This document shows positions 19,553 to 28,200 of a stretch of 64,000 nucleotides of DNA, piece after piece. The notes below the pieces were generated by a model. It was not told the origin of the DNA. It did no database searches and saw only the letters and a program-made list of their open reading frames with translations. Both the position numbers and the translations under genes were made by a program. Each line of letters begins with the position of its first letter. Position 1 is the first letter of the stretch. Origin of the DNA: an uncultured Erysipelotrichaceae bacterium (lineage in GTDB: Bacteria; Bacillota_I; Bacilli_A; Erysipelotrichales; Erysipelotrichaceae); assembly GCA_934725085.1 (NCBI GenBank), contig CAKVAL010000003.1, forward strand, positions 52,689 through 116,688, given 5' to 3'.

Positions 19553-20049
19553 TGAAAATATATAAGGAAGCTTATTTTGATCGTAACGCATGGTTACTTG
19601 ATAATATGGATAAACTAAATGTTAGTCATTTAGAATTTTTAGTGTTATTGGTAATTAATTTTTGTCAGGAACACAATAAAGAAATAAGCTTAGATTTTTT
19701 ATGTGAAAAATTACAAGTTAGTCCAAATGATTTAGATAAAGCTTTAGCTTCTTTAAGTGGCAAAGGGTATTTACGTATAGATATCAATGAAAAGGGGATT
19801 TGTTACGACATAGATGGTGTTTTTGATTTTGATATAGTTAAATATGATGAAGTTGAAAATAACGATATCTATGATGCGGTTGAGGCATTTCTAAGTAGAC
19901 CTCTAACACCAATTGATAAGATGAAGACAGCTGAATTGTTGGAAAACTATAGTGAGGATGCCATTCAAGATGCGATTAGAATGGCTTGCGCTTATCGTAA
20001 GTATAACTTGGCTTATGTAGAGACAATATTAAGAAATGATAAAGGCTGA
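19552..20049 (+). CDS. dnaD: DnaD-domain replication protein
   Basis: 165 residues, shorter than the roughly 230 of Bacillus DnaD. A winged-helix N-terminus (LSHLEFLVLL-type helices, about 20-80) is followed by the DnaD/DnaB2 C-terminal domain (PLTPIDKMKTAELLENYSED, YRKYNLAYVETIL). DnaD helps remodel DNA and load the helicase at origins. Its pairing with nth just downstream is the classical Gram-positive arrangement and supports the call. The short C-terminus lacks most of the basic tail. Confidence 0.88.
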   Translation: MKIYKEAYFDRNAWLLDNMDKLNVSHLEFLVLLVINFCQEHNKEISLDFLCEKLQVSPNDLDKALASLSGKGYLRIDINEKGICYDIDGVFDFDIVKYDEVENNDIYDAVEAFLSRPLTPIDKMKTAELLENYSEDAIQDAIRMACAYRKYNLAYVETILRNDKG

Positions 20050-20656
20050 TTATATTATTAAATCTTTGGATGAATTGTATCCAGATGCTCATTGTGAATT
20101 AAATTATAAAAGTAACTTTGAACTTTTGATTGCGGTTGTTTTGAGTGCTCAAACAACCGATATAAAGGTAAATAAAGTTACTAAAGTTTTATTTGATAAG
20201 TATCCTGATGTTTTTAGTTTGGCTTGTGCTAACTTGAACGATGTTGAAGAAATCATTAAACCTCTAGGTCTATATCACAACAAGGCTAAGAATATTATTA
20301 ACTTGTCAAAAGTTTTAGTTGATAAATATAATGGCGAAGTAATAAATGATCGAAAGTTTTTAGAATCATTAAGTGGTGTAGGGCATAAGAGTGCTAATAT
20401 TGTTTTAAATAATTGTTTTGGTGTGCCTGCTTTTGCGGTAGATACCCATGTTTCTAGGGTTTCTGAAAGACTTGGTATAGCAAACAAAGATGATGATGTA
20501 AAGAAAATAGAAGAAAAACTGATGGCCTATTTCCCTAAAACATTGTGGGGGAAATTACACCATCAGTTCATATTCTTTGGTAGATATAAATGTAAGGCTA
20601 TTAAACCAGACTGTATAAATTGTCCGTTTAACGACCTTTGTGATAAAGCTTCTTAG
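20036..20656 (+). CDS. nth: Endonuclease III
   Basis: 206 residues, normal length. Base-excision repair glycosylase and AP lyase for oxidised pyrimidines. Helix-hairpin-helix LSGVGHKSA with catalytic Lys118, catalytic Asp136 in VDTHVSR, and a complete 4Fe-4S loop at the C-terminus (Cys-x6-Cys-x2-Cys-x5-Cys). It overlaps dnaD by 14 bases and closes the parE operon; its last 29 bases overlap the end of the convergent DUF1846 gene. Confidence 0.96.
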   Translation: MIKADYIIKSLDELYPDAHCELNYKSNFELLIAVVLSAQTTDIKVNKVTKVLFDKYPDVFSLACANLNDVEEIIKPLGLYHNKAKNIINLSKVLVDKYNGEVINDRKFLESLSGVGHKSANIVLNNCFGVPAFAVDTHVSRVSERLGIANKDDDVKKIEEKLMAYFPKTLWGKLHHQFIFFGRYKCKAIKPDCINCPFNDLCDKAS

Positions 20657-22112
20657 TTTGATAAATTGGGTTCATGGTTACATTCATACCCAATTTTTTA
20701 AATGTGTTTGTATCAACTTCACTCAAGATTACAGTTGAATGTACTTCAGCATATTTTAGATTACTCAAACCAATCATCGCTCTTTGGCATGAATATGAAG
20801 TTTGAGAACCAATCGCTAGGGCAATCAATACTTCATCTGTATGTAAACGAGGATTATTACCGTTTAAATATTGAGTCTTTAACTCTTGAATTGGTTCAAT
20901 AATCTTAGGCGAGAACAATTCAATATCAGGTAGACCAGCTGCAATCTTAGCAGCATTTAATAAGACAGCACTACTAGCACCCATCAACTTACTAGTCTTA
21001 CCAGTAACAATAGTTCCATCAACCAATTCAATGGCTGTAACTGGTTCACCAGTCTTTTTAGCTAATTCATTGGCAACCACAGCTACTTTTCTATCATCTT
21101 TTGAAATGTTAGATTTAGTTAAGATATTTTCTAGCTTATTGATGACGTTTTCATCAATCTTATCATGAACATAATCGACTTGAGCTTGGTAACATCTTCT
21201 AATAATTTCTTGATTACTTGCTTCTCTACATGCCTCATCATCACTGATGCAATAGCCAACCATATTAACGCCCATATCAGTAGGTGATTTATAGATGCAT
21301 TCGCCGATTACCTTAGTTAATAGGTTATTTAATACTGGGAAGGCTTCAACATCTCTGTTATAGTTAATTGCCACCTTGCCATATTCTTGTAAATGGAAAG
21401 GGTCAATCATATTAACATCGCTTAGATTAGCCGTAGCAGCCTCATAAGCTAAATTAACTGGATGGTTTAAAGGTAAGTTCCAAACAGGGAAGGTTTCAAA
21501 CTTAGCATAACCAGATTTAATATCATGAAGATTATCGTGATAGATTTGTGAAAGGGCAACTGCCATCTTGCCACTACCTGGTCCTGGTGCTGTAACAACC
21601 ACGATTTCCTTGTTGGTCTCTAAATATTCATTCTTACCAAAGCCATCTTTAGATAAAATCCTGTCGATGTCATTTGGATAGTTTTCTATTTTATAGTGAT
21701 AAGCACATTTAATTCCTGATTTCTCTAATTTCTTTCTTAATTTAGTAGCTTCACTTTGTTTTGCATATTGTGTAATAACAACACCACCAATAGCTAATTC
21801 GGCCACCTTGAAGGCATCGATTAGTCTAAATAAGTCTTGGCTATAGGTAATGCCTATATCGCTACGCATCTTGTGCTTTTCGATATCGTTGGCGTTGATT
21901 ACTAAAATCATTTCAGCTCTATCTTTGATATTTAGAAGCATTTTGATCTTAGTATCCGGCATAAAGCCTGGCAATACTCTTGATGCGTGATAGTCATCGA
22001 ATAATTTGCCGCCAAATTCGATATATAGTCGATTGAATTTTTTTACTCTTTCGTAAATACTCTCAGATTGTAATTTAATGTACTTTTCGTTGTCAAATCC
22101 TATTTTTCTCAT
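20628..22112 (-). CDS. DUF1846 family protein
   Basis: 494 residues from ATG 22112 (MRKIGFDNEKY); a GTG two codons further up sits one base after the -10 box and is less likely. Whole length matches the DUF1846 family: KIGFDNEKYI at the N-terminus, HASRVLPGF, VTAPGPGSGKMA near the middle (a nucleotide-binding-like Gly-rich loop) and GASSAVLLNAAK. Structures exist for the family but its function is not firmly established; I give none. It is a single-gene unit with a leaderless-type promoter, and its 3' end overlaps nth on the other strand. Confidence 0.88.
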   Translation of the reverse strand: MRKIGFDNEKYIKLQSESIYERVKKFNRLYIEFGGKLFDDYHASRVLPGFMPDTKIKMLLNIKDRAEMILVINANDIEKHKMRSDIGITYSQDLFRLIDAFKVAELAIGGVVITQYAKQSEATKLRKKLEKSGIKCAYHYKIENYPNDIDRILSKDGFGKNEYLETNKEIVVVTAPGPGSGKMAVALSQIYHDNLHDIKSGYAKFETFPVWNLPLNHPVNLAYEAATANLSDVNMIDPFHLQEYGKVAINYNRDVEAFPVLNNLLTKVIGECIYKSPTDMGVNMVGYCISDDEACREASNQEIIRRCYQAQVDYVHDKIDENVINKLENILTKSNISKDDRKVAVVANELAKKTGEPVTAIELVDGTIVTGKTSKLMGASSAVLLNAAKIAAGLPDIELFSPKIIEPIQELKTQYLNGNNPRLHTDEVLIALAIGSQTSYSCQRAMIGLSNLKYAEVHSTVILSEVDTNTFKKLGMNVTMNPIYQTKKLYHKGR

Positions 22113-22125
22113 GTTCACTATTATA
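22113..22125 (-). promoter_or_regulatory. Leaderless-type -10 box of the DUF1846 gene
   Basis: TATAAT on the reverse strand (22120-22125), seven bases before ATG 22112; no Shine-Dalgarno is present. Confidence 0.6.
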
Positions 22126-22140
22126 TATTAGATAAACAAA

Positions 22141-22167
22141 TAAAAACGATGAAGTTGTCTTCATCGT
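22141..22167 (-). terminator. Terminator of the flavodiiron protein gene
   Basis: Reverse-strand stem ACGATGAA / TTCATCGT (22146-22153 and 22160-22167), six-base loop, then TTTTT. Confidence 0.85.
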
Positions 22168-23946
22168 CTAAAGTTTTTCAAAATCAGCGACACCATGCTT
22201 ACATAATGGACAAATAAAATCAGGTGGTAGTTCTTCTCCTTCGTAGATATAACCACAAACCTTACATACCCATCCTTTTTTGCCTTCAGTATTAACACTA
22301 GGTTTTATATGTTTATAGTAATAATCATAAGTTAATGATTCACTATCACTTAAGGTCTTCGCATCACTTATTTCACAAATAAACATGCCATGAGTTCCTA
22401 AATCGACATAATCTTTAACTACCAAAGAGAAGTAAGCATTGATGTGCTTGTTTAAACGTAATAAGCCATTTTCACATCTTGTGACATCGCTATAGTCTTT
22501 GAATTTATCGACTGTCTTACCACTATTGAAGCCAAATAATTTAATCAAAGAGAATGGGGTATTGATATCTAAGCAGTTAACATTCATCTTACCTGTTTTT
22601 TTAATCACATCAAAAGAATAGTTAGCTTTATTGATATTAACCATTACTCTATTTGGTTCTACTGTTAATTGAGATACGGTATTAACGATCAAGCCATTAT
22701 CTTTATTACCATCGTTACTTGTGATGACATATAATCCATAACCAATTTTATTTAATGCTGAATAGTCTTTTTCTTCATTGCTTAAGGCTAATTTATCTTG
22801 ACACAATACATTTACCATGTCGTCTATTTGTTTAATAGAAGTTTCATTTAAGGCAGAGGTAATACTTACTTTTTGACTTAAAATATTGATATTTTTAGAT
22901 TTTTCAAACATAGTTTCCATGATTCTATTGGCCATAGGAGCCCAAGATCCATTTTCCATTAAACCAATGGTCTTATTTGAAAAGTTTCTTTCAGTTAAAT
23001 GTTCGATAAATTCTCTCATAAAAGGGAAGATATCGGCATTATATGTTGTAGTAGCAAGAATAATCTTATTATAGTTGAAGGCATCACTTACCGCATAAGA
23101 CATATCGCATCTTGCTAAGTCATATGTTTTAACGTTTGCGCCATGTTTCTTTAACTTTTCAACCAATAAGTCAACAGCTTTCTTGGTATGACCATATATG
23201 GATGTGTAACATACTAAGATACCATCTTCCTTATAATCGTAGTTTGCCCAAGTATTGTATAGTCCTAAATAATAAGAAAGATTATCTTTTAATACAGGGC
23301 CATGTAGTGGACAAATCTTTTCGATGTCTAATGTAGAAGCTTTTTCCAAAAGGTTAGCTACTTGTTTACCATATTTTCCTACGATACCAATATAATATCT
23401 TCTAGCTTCATTTTCCCAATCTTCTTTAGTATCCAAGGCACCAAATTTGCCAAAGCCATCAGCTGAGAATAAGACTTTATCGGTTTCATCATAAGTTACC
23501 ATTACTTCAGGCCAGTGTACCATTGGTGCAGCTACAAAGTGTAACTTATGTTTGCCTAAGTCCAAAGAATCTCCTTCTTTGATGACTATTCTATTTTCTT
23601 CAAAACTTTTATTAAAGAAGTTATTAATCATCTTAAATGCTTTATCACTTGATACGACGATAGTATCTGGATACTTGTCTAGTAAGTATAGAATACTAGC
23701 ACTGTGGTCAGGTTCCATGTGTTGAATGATTAAGTAGTCTGGTTTCTTATCGCCTAAGACGTTCTTTAAGTTGTTGAACCATTCATCGCTAAAGTTTTTG
23801 TCTACTGTGTCCATGATGGCAATCTTATTATCTAAGATTACATAAGAATTGTATGAGATACCATTTGGCACCTTGTATTGTCCTTCGAATAAATCAATTT
23901 TGTGGTCGTTCACACCTATGTATTTGATGTCGTTTGTGATTTCCAT
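22168..23946 (-). CDS. Flavodiiron protein with flavin reductase and rubredoxin domains
   Basis: 592 residues with four domains. Residues 1-250 are the metallo-beta-lactamase-like diiron domain with all ligands in place (His76, Glu78, Asp80, His144, Asp163, His215). About 250-390 is a flavodoxin domain (YTSIYGHTKK binds FMN phosphate). About 400-550 resembles a flavin reductase domain (IVNTVSQLT.EPNRVMV). Residues 556-592 are rubredoxin, with Cys561, Cys564, Cys579, Cys582. Flavodiiron proteins reduce O2 to water or NO to N2O; fusing the reductase and rubredoxin makes an electron chain in one polypeptide. It suits protection of the oxygen-sensitive PFOR. SD-led start AAGGAGAT. Confidence 0.92.
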   Translation of the reverse strand: MEITNDIKYIGVNDHKIDLFEGQYKVPNGISYNSYVILDNKIAIMDTVDKNFSDEWFNNLKNVLGDKKPDYLIIQHMEPDHSASILYLLDKYPDTIVVSSDKAFKMINNFFNKSFEENRIVIKEGDSLDLGKHKLHFVAAPMVHWPEVMVTYDETDKVLFSADGFGKFGALDTKEDWENEARRYYIGIVGKYGKQVANLLEKASTLDIEKICPLHGPVLKDNLSYYLGLYNTWANYDYKEDGILVCYTSIYGHTKKAVDLLVEKLKKHGANVKTYDLARCDMSYAVSDAFNYNKIILATTTYNADIFPFMREFIEHLTERNFSNKTIGLMENGSWAPMANRIMETMFEKSKNINILSQKVSITSALNETSIKQIDDMVNVLCQDKLALSNEEKDYSALNKIGYGLYVITSNDGNKDNGLIVNTVSQLTVEPNRVMVNINKANYSFDVIKKTGKMNVNCLDINTPFSLIKLFGFNSGKTVDKFKDYSDVTRCENGLLRLNKHINAYFSLVVKDYVDLGTHGMFICEISDAKTLSDSESLTYDYYYKHIKPSVNTEGKKGWVCKVCGYIYEGEELPPDFICPLCKHGVADFEKL

Positions 23947-23950
23947 ATGA

Positions 23951-23974
23951 AAAAATCTCCTTTCTATAATTATA
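23951..23974 (-). promoter_or_regulatory. -10 box and ribosome binding site of the flavodiiron gene
   Basis: Reverse strand: TATAAT at 23969-23974, then GAAAGGAGAT nine or so bases before the ATG at 23946. No good -35 is seen. Confidence 0.5.
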
Positions 23975-24028
23975 TCGAATTCTTTGATTAAGCTTGAAAT
24001 AATACTTCAAATAGGTAACAATTTATTT

Positions 24029-24730
24029 ATGGAAAAATATCAAAGTAGTGATGGCTATTCTTATATCTTGGGTATTTCTTTAACAATTGAGGCATTAAAT
24101 AAGATTCCTCAATATATGGAGAAGGTTTATGTGTCTAAGAAGGCGATTAAGAATGAACAATTTAATAAATTAGTTTCTTTGTGTGAGAATCTAAATATAC
24201 CTATTATTGAAGATGATAATGTGATTAACAAGTTGTCTGTTAAAGAAAATTGTTATGGGATTGGTTTTTTTAGGAAGTATGTCCATGAATTAGGAACCAA
24301 TGGGCATATTGTCTTATATAATTTTTCTAATCCTGGAGAATTGGGCACTATTTTTAGAAGTGCTGTTTCTTTTGACTTTCATAATATTGTCTTAATTAAT
24401 TCTAGTGTTGATTATTATGATCCTAAGGTTATTAGGGCTAGTATGGGTTCTATTTTCCATTTGAATATTAAGGAATATTCTTCTTTGGAAGATTATTATA
24501 AAGATTATAAGTATAACTTATATCCTTTCTGTGGTAATGGGACTATTGAATTAAATGATTTGAAATTAAAGGTACCTTATAGTATTATCATTCCTCAAAA
24601 TTATACAGACTTAGATGATATGTTTAAAACATCTTATTATTTAAAACATAAGGGATTAGATTCTATTTCTTTGTCTTCACTTAGTGCTATTGTCTTGAAT
24701 CGCTGTTACTTATTAAATCTTAAACGATAG
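24029..24730 (+). CDS. SpoU/TrmH-like RNA 2'-O-methyltransferase, degenerate motif 3
   Basis: 233 residues from ATG 24029; the frame extends up to a TTG at 23984 but the extra residues do not look family-like. SPOUT motif 1 is NPGELGTIFRSAVSFDF and motif 2 is DYYDPKVIRASMGSIFHL, both close to the SpoU consensus. Motif 3, normally a Gly-Asn-Glu-Gly loop followed by Leu-Asn-Val-Ser, is replaced by PQNYTDLDD and SLSSLSAIVLN, so the SAM knot may not function normally. A TTGAAA / TAACAA pair (23994-23999, 24016-24021) with the ATG seven bases on could be its promoter. The 3' end overlaps the convergent radical SAM gene by 25 bases. Confidence 0.75.
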   Translation: MEKYQSSDGYSYILGISLTIEALNKIPQYMEKVYVSKKAIKNEQFNKLVSLCENLNIPIIEDDNVINKLSVKENCYGIGFFRKYVHELGTNGHIVLYNFSNPGELGTIFRSAVSFDFHNIVLINSSVDYYDPKVIRASMGSIFHLNIKEYSSLEDYYKDYKYNLYPFCGNGTIELNDLKLKVPYSIIIPQNYTDLDDMFKTSYYLKHKGLDSISLSSLSAIVLNRCYLLNLKR

Positions 24731-25518
24731 GTACAGTGTTTACATAAGGGTAATAATAGTTTCTTATTATTTAACGCAATAAGTGCTTCTTTATATAAGG
24801 GGCTATCTAAGATATCTTTTAGAGAATCGGTGTTTAAATCACCGATTTTATTTATGCCACAAGAATCTAGGCAACATGCGGTTACACTTCCATCGTGTAA
24901 TATCGCTATTTGGTCTTTTAAGCCATGACAAAGGCCGTTTTCACCAATATAGGTATCATTGATATCGGGCCATCTAAACATCTTTTGGTGATAAATGTAG
25001 ACCTTATCTTTGATTTTGTATGATTGATTTTTTTTAGTTGATTCGAGTCCATATAAAGATTCGAGCCCATTTAAGAATTCGGTCAACTTATCATCCAAAT
25101 TATTCAAATCATAGAATCTAAGTTCAATAATCTTATCGTTATTATTTTTAATCAACTTAAGAATATAATCAAAGTAATCATCACTTACATTAATGTTGTT
25201 GATTGAATGTAATGAGATAGATAATTTTCTTAAGCATTTATGGCTTAATAAATTAGGATATTTATTTAATAAGATACCGTTGGTAACTAATTGTAGGTTA
25301 AAGTCTTTTTCATCTAAGAGTTTCAATATTTGATCAAAATTTGGGTGAAGTAAGGGTTCACCTAGTACATGCAAGTAGATGTAATTGCCAAATTCTTTTA
25401 TTTGATTAAGATAATTATCAATATCATCTAGACTCATAAAAGTTGTTCCTTTTTTGTTAGTACAAAAGGAACAATTAAGATTACAAGCGTTAGTTATTTC
25501 TAGATATACTCTTTTCAC
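24706..25518 (-). CDS. Radical SAM protein with SPASM-like C-terminus
   Basis: 270 residues, GTG start at 25518. The radical SAM cluster is Cys12-x3-Cys16-x2-Cys19 (NACNLNCSFC); HVLGEPLLHP is the conserved 'GGEPLL' loop. The C-terminal region has the SPASM-type cysteines (HDGSVTACCLD, then LCKHC) for one auxiliary cluster. The length and layout resemble the small radical SAM/SPASM proteins that modify peptides or cofactors, but no precursor peptide is adjacent, so the substrate is open. Leaderless-type promoter shared back-to-back with truB. Confidence 0.85.
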   Translation of the reverse strand: MKRVYLEITNACNLNCSFCTNKKGTTFMSLDDIDNYLNQIKEFGNYIYLHVLGEPLLHPNFDQILKLLDEKDFNLQLVTNGILLNKYPNLLSHKCLRKLSISLHSINNINVSDDYFDYILKLIKNNNDKIIELRFYDLNNLDDKLTEFLNGLESLYGLESTKKNQSYKIKDKVYIYHQKMFRWPDINDTYIGENGLCHGLKDQIAILHDGSVTACCLDSCGINKIGDLNTDSLKDILDSPLYKEALIALNNKKLLLPLCKHCTYRLRFNK

Positions 25519-25547
25519 TTATTCAATTATAAAGGTATAATTGTTAC
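25519..25547. promoter_or_regulatory. Back-to-back leaderless promoters (radical SAM gene / truB)
   Basis: The whole intergenic region is 29 bases. Reverse TATAAT at 25526-25531 is seven bases from the GTG; forward TATAAT at 25536-25541 is six bases from the truB ATG. Only four bases separate the two -10 boxes, so open complexes on both strands would overlap. Confidence 0.7.
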
Positions 25548-26393
25548 ATGTCTAAAATTTTATATATCGATAAGCCCAAAGGGATTACTTCCTTTGATTT
25601 GTGCTTTAAACTTAGAAAAGTATTTAATACAAAGAAAATTGGTCATACTGGAACCCTTGATCCTAATGCGACAGGTTTAATGGTTTGTTTAATTGATGGT
25701 GCTTCTAAGACTAATCAATTTCTTGTGAGTGCTAATAAAGAATATATCGCAACTGTTAAGTTAGGTATTAGAACAGATAGTGAGGATATTGATGGTAATA
25801 TCTTAGAGGAAAAAGAAGAGGTTATGCCTAGTTTTGAATTAATTGTTGAGACAATTAAATCCTTTATTGGTAAATCTGAACAAATTCCTCCTATGGCATC
25901 AGCTATTAAGATTAATGGTAAGAAGCTGTATGAATATATGCGCAATAATGAAACAGTAGAACTAAAGCCACGTCCTATTGAGGTTTTTTCTATTGAATTA
26001 TTAGATGTGGCTGATAATACATTTACTATTAGTTGTAAGGTAAGTAGTGGTACTTATATTAGAACTTTGGTTCAAGATATTTTAAAGAAATTAGGGGTTA
26101 TTGGTACCCTAAGTGATTTAAGAAGAACGGCCATTGATGATATTTCATTAGATGAGGCGGATACTTTGGAAGAAGTTTTAAATGGCAATTATCATGCACA
26201 TTCTATTTATGAAGTATTGTCTAAGTATTATGAAGTCTATGTTGCGGGGGACGCTAAGGCTATTAAGGATGGTAAACCACTTAAGTACAATAGTGAAGCT
26301 AATGAAATCTTATGTGTTGATGGTGATAATACGGCTTTAGCTATTTACCGTAAGGAAAATGGTGTTTATCGTTGCGTTAGAGGACTTTTATGA
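25548..26393 (+). CDS. truB: tRNA pseudouridine(55) synthase
   Basis: 281 residues, normal length. Makes pseudouridine 55 in the T-loop of tRNAs. The catalytic Asp38 lies in GHTGTLDPNATG; the family motifs KPKGITSFD, KIGHTG, IPPMASAIKINGKKLYEYMR and SSGTYIRTL are all present. A PUA-like C-terminal tail follows. It overlaps ribF by 4 bases (ATGA) in the classical truB-ribF order. No ribosome binding site; the start lies six bases from a TATAAT. Confidence 0.96.
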   Translation: MSKILYIDKPKGITSFDLCFKLRKVFNTKKIGHTGTLDPNATGLMVCLIDGASKTNQFLVSANKEYIATVKLGIRTDSEDIDGNILEEKEEVMPSFELIVETIKSFIGKSEQIPPMASAIKINGKKLYEYMRNNETVELKPRPIEVFSIELLDVADNTFTISCKVSSGTYIRTLVQDILKKLGVIGTLSDLRRTAIDDISLDEADTLEEVLNGNYHAHSIYEVLSKYYEVYVAGDAKAIKDGKPLKYNSEANEILCVDGDNTALAIYRKENGVYRCVRGLL

Positions 26394-26938
26394 TTTCTGT
26401 GCATTATTTTAAGGATAATGTTCAAATACCTCCTAATATCGCTTGTATTGGCTGTTTTGATGGGGTTCATAGAGGTCATCAAGAATTAATTAATAAAACG
26501 GTTAAATTAGCGAAGGAAAAGAATTTAGAGCCGATGGTTATAACTTTTGACCCAGATCCAATTGAAATCTTTGGTGATGGACATATGTTACTAACAACAT
26601 TAAATGAAAGAATTAAGTTATTTGAAAGATTTGGTATTGAAGAAGTATTAATTATTCATTTTGATGAAAAGGTAATGAATAAGTCTCCTTTAGAATTTAA
26701 AGAAGAGATCTTAGATAAATTAAATATCGATACGCTTATATGTGGTTTTGACTTTACCTATGGTTATAAGGGTCAAGGAAATATTGATACTTTAAAGAAA
26801 GATGGAGTTAATTTAATAGTTATTCCTGAATATCGTTATTATGGTAAGAAGATTTCTAGTTCTCGAATTAGAAAAGAATTAGAAAAGAAGAATTATAATT
26901 TTGTGAATAAATTACTTGGTTATGAATACAAAAAATAG
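26390..26938 (+). CDS. ribF: FAD synthetase domain protein (RibF lacking riboflavin kinase domain)
   Basis: 182 residues against about 310 for bifunctional RibF. The N-terminal nucleotidyltransferase domain is intact: GCFDGVHRGHQ (residues 21-31), ITFDPDP, the CGFDFTYGYKGQG loop and a final KKISSSRIRKEL. The C-terminal riboflavin kinase domain is missing; the next codons belong to the overlapping rsmF-like gene, and no kinase remnant is visible in any frame there. The product should make FAD from FMN but not FMN from riboflavin. Coupled to truB and to the following gene. Confidence 0.88.
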   Translation: MISVHYFKDNVQIPPNIACIGCFDGVHRGHQELINKTVKLAKEKNLEPMVITFDPDPIEIFGDGHMLLTTLNERIKLFERFGIEEVLIIHFDEKVMNKSPLEFKEEILDKLNIDTLICGFDFTYGYKGQGNIDTLKKDGVNLIVIPEYRYYGKKISSSRIRKELEKKNYNFVNKLLGYEYKK

Positions 26939-28193
26939 AGAATTATTTATTGAAAGAGCGAAATTATATTTTAAAGATAGGGCAGATGAATTTATCAAGC
27001 TTATTGACGATAAGCCTACATCTGGCTTCTTTCTTAATGAAAAAAAGGCAAATAAAGAAACTATATTAAGTCTAGTTGATTTTGACTATAGTCCTTTTGA
27101 ACTAAATCCAAAGTCTTTTAAGAGTAATGAAGAATCAATCGGCAAGTCAAAGGCCTATGAATTAGGCTTGATTTATCCTCAGGATAACGAATCTTCTATG
27201 CCTTCTACCTTGTTTGATCCTACAAACATAAAAACAGCAATCGACTTATGCGCGGCACCTGGCGGTAAGAGCATTAACGCCTTAAATAAACTTAATGATG
27301 ATGTTTTATTTATCAGTAATGATGTTTCAAATAAAAGGGCTAGTATTTTATCTAACAATTTAGAAAGAATGGGTTTTGAGAATTGTTTAATCACTAATCT
27401 AAAACCTGAATATTTAGCTGATAAGTTTGAAGGTTTATTCGATTTAGTCATCTTAGATGCTCCATGTTCTGGTGAAGGAATGATTAGAAAGTATCCCGAG
27501 ATCCTGGATACTTATTCAACTGCCAATATATTATCGATTGCAGAAATTCAAAAGAATCTTTTGGATGATGCCTATAAATTGTTGAATGAGGGTGGCCAAC
27601 TAGTCTATTCTACTTGTACTTTTGCGTTTGAGGAAGATGAAGATCAGGTAAATAATTTTTTAAACAAGTACAAGGATATGAAGCTTGTTGGTGATTGTAA
27701 GAAGTTGTCTTTCTTAGATGGCTGCGAAGGACAGTTTATGGCCTTATTAAAAAAGGATGGGACTTTAGTTAATAAGAAATATAAATCTAAGAAAACAGTA
27801 AATAATAAAACAGTCGCATCTTTCATTAAAGATAATATCGATATCGATGAATATTATTTATATAGTCATGATAATAATTATTATTTGTCTTTGATACCTA
27901 TGCCTGATTTAGATAGAGGCATTGTAAGAACAGGTATTTATCTAGGTGAAGTAAAGAAAGATCGTTTTGAGCCAGCTTATAATTTGTATCGTAGTAATAA
28001 ACTTAAATTTAAATATAAATATGATTTAAATGATGATGAATATAATAAATTCATCAAAGGTGAATCATTACAAGTTAACTTGTCTAATCATTATTATCAG
28101 GTTACTTATAAGGGTTTTCCTCTAGCTTATGGCAAGTGTAGCAATAATGAGCTAAAAAACAAGTATCCTAAAGGTTTAAGAAGGGTGGTATAA
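26922..28193 (+). CDS. RsmB/RsmF-type rRNA (cytosine-C5) methyltransferase
   Basis: 423 residues from ATG 26922; an upstream in-frame TTG at 26916 is possible. Motif I is DLCAAPGGKS, motif IV LDAPCSGEGM with its Cys, and motif VI VYSTCTF with the nucleophile Cys, the two-cysteine arrangement of RNA m5C methyltransferases. The long C-terminal extension with a RsmF-like ('YsmF/YebU') domain makes 16S rRNA the likely target. The start lies inside the end of ribF, without a clear Shine-Dalgarno, so translation is probably coupled. Confidence 0.88.
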   Translation: MNTKNRELFIERAKLYFKDRADEFIKLIDDKPTSGFFLNEKKANKETILSLVDFDYSPFELNPKSFKSNEESIGKSKAYELGLIYPQDNESSMPSTLFDPTNIKTAIDLCAAPGGKSINALNKLNDDVLFISNDVSNKRASILSNNLERMGFENCLITNLKPEYLADKFEGLFDLVILDAPCSGEGMIRKYPEILDTYSTANILSIAEIQKNLLDDAYKLLNEGGQLVYSTCTFAFEEDEDQVNNFLNKYKDMKLVGDCKKLSFLDGCEGQFMALLKKDGTLVNKKYKSKKTVNNKTVASFIKDNIDIDEYYLYSHDNNYYLSLIPMPDLDRGIVRTGIYLGEVKKDRFEPAYNLYRSNKLKFKYKYDLNDDEYNKFIKGESLQVNLSNHYYQVTYKGFPLAYGKCSNNELKNKYPKGLRRVV

Positions 28194-28200
28194 TCTAATT
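28186..28200 (+). promoter_or_regulatory. Leaderless-type promoter of the Asp23-like gene
   Basis: Extended -10 TGGTATAAT (28186-28194) whose TAA is also the stop codon of the preceding methyltransferase gene; CTAATT then ATG at 28201. No Shine-Dalgarno. Confidence 0.65.

Noticed and set aside
26916..26938. Frameshift joining ribF to a lost kinase domain
   Set aside because: The downstream frame is fully used by an intact RNA methyltransferase and shows no kinase motifs.
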